Shown here: piece by piece, positions 1 through 6,630 of the stretch
Numbering within the stretch: position 1 is the stretch's first letter
Layout: every line of letters begins with the position of its first letter
Assembly (NCBI GenBank): GCA_003240625.1
Contig: QFMX01000006.1
Span: 124,001-188,000, forward strand
Source of the DNA: Sphingomonas taxi
GTDB lineage: Bacteria > Pseudomonadota > Alphaproteobacteria > Sphingomonadales > Sphingomonadaceae
DNA length: 64,000 nt
Direction: 5' to 3'
Notes under the pieces: generated by a model
Database searches by the model: none
Seen by the model: only the letters and a program-made list of their open reading frames with translations
Told to the model about the DNA's origin: nothing
Made by a program: the position numbers and the translations under genes

Positions 1-62
1 GCATGGAACCGTTACGAGCCCGTGACGGTTTGCGACCTCGTCATAACAGGGAAGTCCGTATC

Positions 63-347
63 ATGAAGAAACTCGCCATCGCCACGCTGATCGCCGCCAT
101 CGCACTCCCGCTCGCAGCATGCGGCGGCAAGGGCGACGACAAGCTCGGCAGCCAGGTCGAGGCCGCCGGCGAGAACCGCGCCGACGCACTCGAGGCCGCC
201 GCGGACAATCTCGAAGATCGTGCCGAAGCCGTTCGCGACAACGCCGAGCGCCAGTCGGACGCGATCGACGATGCTGACGTCAACGCACAGGCGATGCCGC
301 AGGCGCAGAAGGACGCGCTGGTCAACGGCAGCGAAAAGCTCCGCTGA
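63..347 (+). CDS. small lipoprotein, function unknown
   Basis: A 94-residue protein. It begins with a lipoprotein signal peptide: Lys-Lys, a hydrophobic stretch (residues 4-19) and a lipobox LAAC with the acylated Cys at residue 20. The mature part is short, charged and Ala/Asp/Glu-rich (residues 30-80), with a heptad-like pattern suggesting a single helix or coiled coil. The ATG at 63 was chosen because the signal peptide starts there; upstream codons in the same frame encode no plausible signal. A clear hairpin terminator follows the stop, so the gene is probably monocistronic. I do not recognise a named family. Inferred role: an envelope lipoprotein of unknown function. Confidence 0.75.
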   Translation: MKKLAIATLIAAIALPLAACGGKGDDKLGSQVEAAGENRADALEAAADNLEDRAEAVRDNAERQSDAIDDADVNAQAMPQAQKDALVNGSEKLR

Positions 348-380
348 TCGTCTAGGCGCGAACTCGCGCTAGCGTCAGGG

Positions 381-412
381 CCGCCCTTCGGTACACACCG
401 GGGGGCGGTTTT
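381..412 (+). terminator. rho-independent terminator after the small lipoprotein gene
   Basis: An outer stem ccgccc (381-386) pairs with gggcgg (403-408), and an inner stem cggt/accg (389-392 with 397-400) closes an acac loop. A TTTT run follows at 409-412. It lies 33 bases after the stop at 347, so it most likely ends that transcript. Confidence 0.65.
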
Positions 413-476
413 GACGTTTTGAATGGTTGGATTCGAACGGCCCGGCTCGACCGGTCGATACAAGAGGGACACGGCA

Positions 477-1547
477 ATGATCGACAGGCGTCGACTGGAA
501 ACGGGGGGCTTCATCACCTTCCTGGTGGCGATTACGATCGCTCTGTGCGTGGTCGTGTCGTCGTTCGCGGCGGCGCTGCTGTGGAGCGCGCTGGCGGCGA
601 TCCTGTTCCAGTCGCTGTATCACTGGCTGCTCAAGCGCTGGCCGGAACGCCGCAATCTCGCCGCGGCGCTGACGCTGCTGATCATCTTCGTCGCGGTGAT
701 CGTGCCGACCTTGTTCATCGGCAGCCTGGTGATCGACCAGTCCGCCTCGGTCTATGCCAAGCTACAAAGCGGGCAGATCAACTTCGGCGCGTATTTCCAG
801 CAGATCCACGACGCGCTGCCGAACCGGATCCAGGGCGCGCTCGACAAGGCCGGGCTGAACAGCTTCGAACAGGCGCAGTCGCGCGTGTCGACCATCCTCG
901 GCAACAGCGTCCGTTCGATCGCCGGGCAGGCTCTCTCGATCGGCCGCAATGCCGCCGCGTTCCTCCTGTCGTTCGGCGTCGGGCTGTACGTGACCTTCTT
1001 CCTGCTCCGCGATGGCGACAAGGTCGGGCCGGCGATCCGCCGCTCGCTGCCGTTCGAGCATTCGGTGGCGGAGAAACTCGTCGACAAGTTCATCGCGGTG
1101 GTGCGTGCGACGATCAAGGGATCGGTGATCGTCGGGCTCGTCCAGGGTGCGCTCGGCGGCCTGACGTTCTGGCTCGTCGGCGTGCCGGCGGCGCTGCTAT
1201 GGGGCCTGCTGATGGCGCTGACCTCGCTGCTGCCCGCGCTGGGCCCCGCGATCGTGTGGGTGCCGGTCGCGGTGTACCTGCTCGCGACGGGCGCGATCTG
1301 GCAGGGCGTGGTGGTGATCGTCTCGGGCGTGGTGGTGATCGGCCTGGCCGACAACATCCTGCGTCCGATCCTGGTCGGCCGCGACACGGGGATCCCGGAT
1401 TACGTCGTGCTGGTAACGACGCTCGGCGGGATCGAGCTGGTCGGCCTGAGCGGCATCGTCGTCGGCCCGCTGGTCGCGGCGCTGTTCCTGACGGCGTGGC
1501 AAATTCTGACCGAGCAACGGCATGGCGTGCCGGAGGACGGGCGCTGA
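477..1547 (+). CDS. AI-2E family transporter (permease)
   Basis: A 356-residue multi-pass inner-membrane protein of the AI-2E transporter family (PerM/TqsA/YdiK type). Visible features are two N-terminal hydrophobic helices, a soluble middle segment (about residues 90-150), and a run of C-terminal helices with the family-typical LADNILRPILVGR motif and a final GPLVAALFLTAW segment. Members are proposed exporters or permeases; the substrate here cannot be read from sequence. The ATG at 477 was preferred over an in-frame start at 423 because gaggg lies about 10 bases upstream and the 18 earlier residues look unlike the family N-terminus. It stands alone between a terminator and a repeat-rich gap. 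Confidence 0.85.
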   Translation: MIDRRRLETGGFITFLVAITIALCVVVSSFAAALLWSALAAILFQSLYHWLLKRWPERRNLAAALTLLIIFVAVIVPTLFIGSLVIDQSASVYAKLQSGQINFGAYFQQIHDALPNRIQGALDKAGLNSFEQAQSRVSTILGNSVRSIAGQALSIGRNAAAFLLSFGVGLYVTFFLLRDGDKVGPAIRRSLPFEHSVAEKLVDKFIAVVRATIKGSVIVGLVQGALGGLTFWLVGVPAALLWGLLMALTSLLPALGPAIVWVPVAVYLLATGAIWQGVVVIVSGVVVIGLADNILRPILVGRDTGIPDYVVLVTTLGGIELVGLSGIVVGPLVAALFLTAWQILTEQRHGVPEDGR

Positions 1548-1680
1548 GCTTCGGGCGCGTCCACTCGCTCGTCCATCCCCCGTTCGTCCTGAGTAGCTGC
1601 TGAGCTTGTCGAAGCGGCGTATCGAAGGGCAGGTTGGTGGGATGAGCCCACGCTTTCGATACGAGCCTCGTCCTCGATAA

Positions 1681-1829
1681 CCCTCTCCCCCTTGGGGAGA
1701 GGGAGGGACCCGCACGGCAAAGCCGGGTGGGAGGGTGAGGGGGAGTGGGGCTCAGGCCCTCTCCCAAAAGCCCCTCACCCTTCCGTCGCCAAGAGGCTCC
1801 TCCCTCCCTCTCCCCGATGGGGAGAGGGA
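1681..1829. repeat. palindromic repeat, CCCTCTCCCC family (copy 1)
   Basis: A hairpin ccctctcccccttggggagaggg lies at the left end and a matching ccctctccccgatggggagaggg hairpin at the right end, with complementary ggtgagggg and cccctcaccc stretches between. The same family recurs inside gcvPB (56524-56622) and near 63858. The whole gap 1548-1909 holds only this repeat and the metK terminator; I see no gene in it. Confidence 0.8.
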
Positions 1830-1846
1830 CTGGAAGCTCAGCTCAA

Positions 1847-1887
1847 CAAAAAAAGCCTCCCGCGGACCCATCCGCGGGAGGCTTTTT
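1847..1887 (-). terminator. rho-independent terminator of metK (possibly bidirectional)
   Basis: A perfect 13-bp stem (1854-1866 with 1871-1883) closes a four-base loop. It is flanked by seven A (1848-1854) and five T (1883-1887), so it has a U-tract when read in either direction. It lies 23 bases downstream of the metK stop on the reverse strand. Confidence 0.9.
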
Positions 1888-1909
1888 CACAACCTCAAAC
1901 CCGTCGCTA

Positions 1910-3127
1910 TCAGGCGACAGCGGCCTTCAGCGCGTCGACCAGATCGGTCTTTTCCCAGGTGAACGTGTCACCCTGCGGCTCGCGACCGAAGTGCCCGTAT
2001 GCCGCCGTCTTCTTGTAGATCGGCGCATTGAGCTTCAGATGCTCGCGAATGCCCTTCGGCGTCAGGCGAACGAGCTTCGGCAGGACTGCCTCGAGCTTGG
2101 CTTCCTCGACGGTGCCGGTGCCATGCGTGTCGACATAGACCGACAACGGCTCGGCGATCCCGATCGCGTAGCTCAGCTGGATCGTGCAGCGACGCGCGAG
2201 GCCGGCCGCAACCACGTTCTTCGCGAGATAGCGTGCGACATACGCAGCCGAACGATCGACCTTCGTCGGATCCTTGCCCGAGAACGCGCCGCCGCCATGC
2301 GGAGCTGCGCCGCCGTAGGTGTCGACGATGATCTTACGACCGGTCACGCCGGCGTCGCCGTCTGGGCCGCCAATTTCGAACTGGCCGGTCGGGTTGATGT
2401 AGATCGCGGTCTCGTCGGTGATGAAACCGTCGGGCAGCACGTCCTTGAACACGCCCATGACATAGTCGCGCAGCACCGCGTACTTGGCGGGATCGGCGTT
2501 GTCGCCCTTCTCGCAATAGCCCGGTGCATGCTGCGTCGAGACGACCAGCGCGGTCGCGCCGACCGGCACTTCGTTCTCGTACGACAGCGTGACCTGGCTC
2601 TTGGCGTCGGGCTCGAGGAACGGCGCGGCGCCCGAATGACGGTCTTCGGCCATCTTGGCGAGGATCTTGTGGCTGTAATACAGCGTCGCGGGCATCAGGC
2701 CGGGGGTCTCGTCGGTCGCGTAGCCGAACATGATGCCCTGGTCGCCGGCGCCCTCGTCCTTGTTGCCGCTTTCGTCGACGCCCATCGCGATGTGCGCGGA
2801 CTGGCCGTGGAGGTTGTTCTCGAAGCGGAACGTCTCCCAGTGGAAGCCGGTCTGCGCGTAGCCGATTTCCTTGACGGTGTTGCGGACGGCCGCCTCGATC
2901 TCTTCCAGGACGCCGTCGGCCCACTGGTCGTTCTCGTAGATGCCCTTGCCGCGGATTTCACCGGCGAGGACGACGAGCTGCGTGGTCGTCAGCGTCTCGC
3001 AGGCGATGCGCGCCTGCGGGTCCTTGGCGAGGAACAGGTCGACGATCGTGTCGCTGATCTGGTCGGCGACCTTGTCGGGATGGCCTTCGGAGACCGATTC
3101 GGAGGTGAAGAGAAAGGACTTGCGCAT
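1910..3127 (-). CDS. metK: S-adenosylmethionine synthetase
   Basis: A 405-residue methionine adenosyltransferase making SAM from methionine and ATP in the cytoplasm. Family motifs are visible: EGHPDKVADQISD near residues 14-26, the ATP-binding GAGDQGIMFGYA at 126-137, and the P-loop-like GGGAFSGKDPTKVDRS further on. The length is slightly above the usual 380-400. The ATG at 3127 was chosen because MRKSFLFTSESVSEGHPDK is the normal N-terminus; the open frame runs further upstream into lnt without family similarity. It has its own strong terminator (1847-1887) and a 26-bp palindrome upstream (3170-3195), which suggests dedicated regulation although lnt lies just upstream on the same strand. Confidence 0.97.
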   Translation of the reverse strand: MRKSFLFTSESVSEGHPDKVADQISDTIVDLFLAKDPQARIACETLTTTQLVVLAGEIRGKGIYENDQWADGVLEEIEAAVRNTVKEIGYAQTGFHWETFRFENNLHGQSAHIAMGVDESGNKDEGAGDQGIMFGYATDETPGLMPATLYYSHKILAKMAEDRHSGAAPFLEPDAKSQVTLSYENEVPVGATALVVSTQHAPGYCEKGDNADPAKYAVLRDYVMGVFKDVLPDGFITDETAIYINPTGQFEIGGPDGDAGVTGRKIIVDTYGGAAPHGGGAFSGKDPTKVDRSAAYVARYLAKNVVAAGLARRCTIQLSYAIGIAEPLSVYVDTHGTGTVEEAKLEAVLPKLVRLTPKGIREHLKLNAPIYKKTAAYGHFGREPQGDTFTWEKTDLVDALKAAVA

Positions 3128-3169
3128 GAAACCTCTTCGCAAAGGCTCGCCCAGGAAAGTCCGGGGAGC

Positions 3170-3195
3170 GACATATAAGGAAAGCTTTATATGTC
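3170..3195 (-). promoter_or_regulatory. inverted repeat upstream of metK, candidate operator
   Basis: Two perfect 9-base arms, gacatataa and ttatatgtc, are separated by 8 bases. The element is AT-rich in a very GC-rich region and sits between the lnt stop (3199) and the metK start (3127). The shape suits a dimeric repressor. ArsR-family SahR-type regulators control SAM-cycle genes through AT-rich palindromes in other Proteobacteria, so one of these is a reasonable but unproven guess. Confidence 0.5.
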
Positions 3196-3198
3196 CTT

Positions 3199-4731
3199 CT
3201 AGCGTTGGCGACGGCGCAGGGCAACTGCGGTAACGAGCATCAATACAGCAACGATCGCCGCCATCGCATTGCCGACGCGCGAGAACAGCGTGGGGGGCAG
3301 CGCGGACGGCATCGGCTGTTCGATCGCACCGGCGGTTTCGTGCGGTACGGTCGCGACGAGGCGGCCATCGGCGGCGATGATCGCGGAGATGCCGGTCGGG
3401 GTGGCGCGGAGGATCGGCAGCCCTTCTTCGATCGCACGCATCCGGGCTTGGGCGAGATGCTGCGGCGGGCCCCATTTGCCGAACCACGCGTCGTTCGAAG
3501 GATTGAACAGAATGCGGGGGCGGTGCGCACGATCGACGACCTCGCCCGAGAATATGATCTCGTAACAGATCTGCATGCCGATCGAACCGAAGCCGGGCAG
3601 CGTCAGGTTCGCGGGCCCCTTGCCCGAGGTGAAGTCGATATCGCCGGGCACGAGCCGCGCGAGCCCGAGCGGCTTCAGCAGCCACGGCATCGGTAGATAC
3701 TCGCCATACGGCACAAGGTGCGCCTTGTCGTAGCGCCCCCGCAGCCGCGCCTGCGCGTCAAGCGCGAACACCGAATTGGCCGCGCCGGAAATCTGATCCT
3801 TGGCATCGAACTCGAGCGCGGTGCCGCCGATCAGCAGGATGTCCTCGGGGCCCAGCAGCCGCGCCATCCGGCGGCGGAGGTAGAGCGGGCTCGACCAGCC
3901 ATAGGCGTAGAACGGATAACCATCCTCGACGTAGTCGCGAACGACGCCCTCGGGCCAGACGACCAGGCGGGGCGTGGCGCCGCCCTGGCCGGAAAGCTTC
4001 TCCAGCGCAGAAAGCACGCGCTCGCCATCGGTTTCGCTGCGATCTTCCTGGCCGATATCGGGCTGGACCACGCGAACCAGCGGCGTGCCGGGGGCGGGGG
4101 GCGGCGCGTTGGTCCAGAGCGCGGACAGCGCCGCCAAGCCGAATGCCGGAATGGCGATCGCCGGCAGAGGCCAGCGGCGGACGGCGAGCATCAGCAGCGC
4201 GCCCGCGGCGAGAATCGTCACACCCGACAGCGCGTAAGTGCCGATCCATGCCGAGAGTCGCGCAACGCCGATCGCGGGCAGCCAGACGACGCTCAGCGGG
4301 TCCCAGGCGTATCCCGTGAACAGCGTCGCCCGCAGCCACTCGGTCGCGATCCACGCCGCGCCGAAGACCAGCACGAACGTCGCGTCGGGTCGGTCGGCCC
4401 GCCGTGCGATCCGCCAGGCGAGCGCGCCTGCGAGCATCGGGAACAGCGCCAGATACAGCGCGAGGCCGACCGCGGCGAAATACCCCAGCACCGGCGGCAT
4501 CGCGTCCTGGAAGTCGAACGCGTGCTGGAACCAGTTGTTGTTCACGGTGAAATGCCCGACCCCGAACACCCACCCGCGCCACAACACGCCGCGAAGGGTC
4601 GGCGCATCGTGGACGAGCTTCATCCACACCGCGAACGCGATCAGCGTCAGCGGCCAGAGATCGAGCGGGGCGAAGCCGGTGGCGGCGATCGCGCCGAGGA
4701 TGAGGCTGGCGAGGGCGGGGTAGCGGGTCAC
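3199..4731 (-). CDS. lnt: apolipoprotein N-acyltransferase
   Basis: A 510-residue inner-membrane enzyme that adds the third acyl chain to the N-terminal Cys of lipoproteins. The first ~205 residues hold the membrane helices; the nitrilase-like periplasmic domain follows, and a last helix sits near 484-504. The catalytic triad is visible: Glu261 in VVWPEG, Lys336 in RYDKAHLVPYGEY, and Cys389 in GMQICYE, followed by the family stretch NPSNDAWFG. The length matches the family. It lies 71 bases upstream of metK on the same strand. It would mature lipoproteins such as the one at 63-347. Confidence 0.95.
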   Translation of the reverse strand: MTRYPALASLILGAIAATGFAPLDLWPLTLIAFAVWMKLVHDAPTLRGVLWRGWVFGVGHFTVNNNWFQHAFDFQDAMPPVLGYFAAVGLALYLALFPMLAGALAWRIARRADRPDATFVLVFGAAWIATEWLRATLFTGYAWDPLSVVWLPAIGVARLSAWIGTYALSGVTILAAGALLMLAVRRWPLPAIAIPAFGLAALSALWTNAPPPAPGTPLVRVVQPDIGQEDRSETDGERVLSALEKLSGQGGATPRLVVWPEGVVRDYVEDGYPFYAYGWSSPLYLRRRMARLLGPEDILLIGGTALEFDAKDQISGAANSVFALDAQARLRGRYDKAHLVPYGEYLPMPWLLKPLGLARLVPGDIDFTSGKGPANLTLPGFGSIGMQICYEIIFSGEVVDRAHRPRILFNPSNDAWFGKWGPPQHLAQARMRAIEEGLPILRATPTGISAIIAADGRLVATVPHETAGAIEQPMPSALPPTLFSRVGNAMAAIVAVLMLVTAVALRRRQR

Positions 4732-4830
4732 GCTGGCGCTATGGCGTGGCGGACGGGGTGGGGCAATGTCTTAGCCTTGGGAGGATCGAGCCCGTCGGCT
4801 GCATTCATTGTGGCTTCCCCATGAGGCACT

Positions 4831-4930
4831 ACCCCGGCGGAGGCCGGGGCCCAGTTGGAAAGGTGGTAGTAACGAAGCGCTGTCCGCCGTTAGCAACGTC
4901 CCCCAACTGGACCCCGGCCTCCGCCGGGGA
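4831..4930. repeat. palindromic repeat, CCCCGGCGGAGGCCGGGG family (copy 1)
   Basis: A left arm ccccggcggaggccggggcc followed by cagttgg pairs with a right arm ccaactgg-accccggcctccgccgggg. About 50 bases of unrelated sequence lie between. The same family occurs at 8773-8879 and as a half copy at 9038. It lies in the gap 4732-5152, which holds this and the next repeat and no recognisable gene. Confidence 0.8.
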
Positions 4931-5009
4931 GGTGCCGGGGGATGGGAAAGCGTCCGATCGGCTAGAGCACTATGGGTGGTGCATGGGGGAAGGGCACCGA
5001 CGCCAAACC

Positions 5010-5067
5010 TTGTTCTCCCGCGAAGGCGGGAGCCCAGACTGGACTCCCGCCTCCGCGGGAGAACAAG
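5010..5067. repeat. palindromic repeat, CTCCCGCGAAGGCGGGAG family (copy 1)
   Basis: An inverted repeat: cttgttctcccgcgaaggcggg is answered by cccgcctccgcgggagaacaag, with about 14 bases between the inner hairpins. A related copy is at 52804-52890 and a divergent one at 58044-58114. Confidence 0.75.
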
Positions 5068-5152
5068 AGAGCCCACTGACTTAACGGTGGAGGAAATCCC
5101 CCACCGAAAACCCCGGGTCGACGAACTCCGAACCACGACCTATCCTTCTCGC

Positions 5153-5572
5153 ATGACCCTACGCCCCTTCCACCTCGCCTTCCCCGTCCACGACCTCACC
5201 GCCGCCCGCACCTTCTACGGCGCCACGCTCGGCTGCCGCGAAGGCCGCTCCAGCGACCAATGGATCGATTTCGACCTGTTCGGCCACCAGATCGTCGCGC
5301 ATCTCGACCCGTCGGCCGAACCTGTCGCGGTCGAGAATGCGGTCGATGGCCATGCCGTCCCCGTGCCGCATTTCGGCGTCGTCCTGACGATGGACGACTG
5401 GACCACGCTGTCGGAACGCGTCACCGCCGCGGGCGTAAAGTTCGGGATCGCGCCATACATCCGCTTCAAGGGCGAGCCCGGCGAGCAGGCGACGATGTTC
5501 TTTTGCGATCCCAGCGGCAACGCTCTCGAGTTCAAGGCGTTCGCCAACGACGACATGCTTTTCGCGACTTAA
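5153..5572 (+). CDS. VOC family (glyoxalase/bleomycin-resistance fold) protein
   Basis: A 139-residue protein with two beta-alpha-beta-beta-beta modules of the vicinal oxygen chelate superfamily. The pattern FHLAFPVHDLTAARTFY at residues 5-21 is typical for the first module, and PHFGVVLTMDDWTTLSERV starts the second. Probable metal ligands are His near residue 6, His in PHFG, and Glu in the C-terminal ALEFKAF strand; DPSGNALEFK is the usual closing motif. The substrate is unknown; such proteins include dioxygenases, glyoxalases and resistance proteins. It sits 9 bases upstream of the PHA-system gene, so the two may be co-transcribed. Confidence 0.85.
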   Translation: MTLRPFHLAFPVHDLTAARTFYGATLGCREGRSSDQWIDFDLFGHQIVAHLDPSAEPVAVENAVDGHAVPVPHFGVVLTMDDWTTLSERVTAAGVKFGIAPYIRFKGEPGEQATMFFCDPSGNALEFKAFANDDMLFAT

Positions 5573-5581
5573 GGACTATTC

Positions 5582-5884
5582 ATGGCCAACCCCATCACCG
5601 TCGACGTTCCCCATCAGCTCGGCAAGGCGGCAGTCCGCGCGCGGCTCGATGGCGGGATCGACAAGATCAGCGCCAGCATCCCCGGTGGGTCGGTGACCGA
5701 CCATCGCTGGGACGGCGACACGCTGCACTTCACCATCCAGGCGATGGGCCAGACGATCGCCAGCGCGGTCACGGTGTTCGAAACCAACGTCCACGCGGTC
5801 GTCGACCTGCCCGGCATCCTCGGGCTGTTCGCGAGCAAGATCCAGGACATGATCCGCAAGGAAGCGCCGAAACTCCTGCGCTGA
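5582..5884 (+). CDS. polyhydroxyalkanoic acid system family protein
   Basis: A 100-residue soluble protein resembling the small family named after polyhydroxyalkanoate systems (PHA granule-associated region proteins). The pattern is an N-terminal ITVDVPHQLGKAAVRARLDGGI, a central beta-rich part with HRWDGDTLHF, and a C-terminal LPGILGLFASKIQDMIRKEAPKLL. The biochemical function is not established. An AAGGA lies about 8 bases before the ATG and overlaps the end of the preceding VOC gene, suggesting an operon. No PHA synthase or phasin is visible in this window, so a PHA role here rests on family membership only. Confidence 0.75.
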   Translation: MANPITVDVPHQLGKAAVRARLDGGIDKISASIPGGSVTDHRWDGDTLHFTIQAMGQTIASAVTVFETNVHAVVDLPGILGLFASKIQDMIRKEAPKLLR

Positions 5885-5923
5885 CCCCGACTAGCCGACA
5901 CAGACAGGGCGCCCGGGGGCGGA

Positions 5924-6445
5924 TCAGGCCTCCGGCGCGCGCCGATACAGCGCGAATGCAGCCTTCGCGCCGGCGATCGCGTCCGCGATCCAGGCCTCGT
6001 CGGCAGGCTGCCGGTCGATCGCGGCCAGCAGCGCGCGCCATTCGCCGGACAGATGTTTCGCGCCGAGATACGCCGACGGCATGTCGTCGGGCACCGATCG
6101 CGACAACATGATGCCGCCGAGCCGCGATCCCTCGACCACGTACATCGCGCCCCATCCGGCCGCTTCGCTGGGTGCCAGATCGAACACCATCGGCGCAGGC
6201 ATGTCCTGCCCCAGAGCAGCGAGATCGGCGGCAAGCGCCTCACTCCGAGATCGGACCGCGGCAAGACCCGGAATGCCGTCCAGCCAAGCCTCCACGGCCG
6301 GCAACGCCCTGGCATGCGCGAGCAGGAACGCGCGGTAATCGTCCGCATCGTTCAGATCATAGCGCCCGAACCCGGCATCGACAGCGTCGTGATCGCTCGC
6401 CGTCGCTGCCCGGAGGCGCGCGACGGTCGAAAGCCCCTCCGTCAA
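5924..6445 (-). CDS. biliverdin-producing heme oxygenase
   Basis: A 173-residue all-helical protein resembling bacterial heme oxygenases, which cleave heme to biliverdin, iron and CO. The N-terminal LRAATASDHDAVDAGF carries the probable proximal heme ligand His19. A central helix contains YVVEGSRLGGIMLSR, matching the family distal-helix pattern with Gly-rich flexibility. The start is a TTG at 6445 that overlaps the stop of the YbdD-like gene (TTGA), which argues for translational coupling. Heme oxygenases often sit beside bacteriophytochromes; none is present here. The link to cstA-ybdD is unusual. Alternative: a related heme-binding protein without full activity. Confidence 0.8.
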   Translation of the reverse strand: MTEGLSTVARLRAATASDHDAVDAGFGRYDLNDADDYRAFLLAHARALPAVEAWLDGIPGLAAVRSRSEALAADLAALGQDMPAPMVFDLAPSEAAGWGAMYVVEGSRLGGIMLSRSVPDDMPSAYLGAKHLSGEWRALLAAIDRQPADEAWIADAIAGAKAAFALYRRAPEA

Positions 6446-6630
6446 CAGCAGCGCCCGCCGCCCTTGCTGCCGTACCGAGCCTCCTGCCGATCGCGGAAGA
6501 ACGCGCGTTCGTCCATCGGCACGTGGTCCGGATGGCGCTCGGCCATGTGCTGGCGATAGGCGGCGTAGGACGGCACGCCGACCATCAGCAGCGCGGTTTC
6601 GCGCGCCTTGGCATACAGCGCGCGGATCAT
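6442..6630 (-). CDS. YbdD/YjiX family small protein
   Basis: A 62-residue protein of the YbdD/YjiX (DUF466) family, which is encoded next to CstA in many bacteria and is thought to assist the CstA-type pyruvate/peptide transporters. Visible signature: VGVPSYAAYRQHMAERHPDHVPM, then FFRDRQEARYG and a Gly/Cys tail ending in two cysteines. The ATG at 6630 overlaps the cstA stop (ATGA at 6627-6630), and the stop overlaps the start of the heme oxygenase gene. Three genes thus form a tight unit. Confidence 0.88.
   Translation of the reverse strand: MIRALYAKARETALLMVGVPSYAAYRQHMAERHPDHVPMDERAFFRDRQEARYGSKGGGRCC

Noticed and set aside
424..445. gttcgaatcc-like T-loop sequence on the reverse strand, possible tRNA
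   Set aside because: No five-base T stem, no acceptor stem and no anticodon arm could be matched around it.
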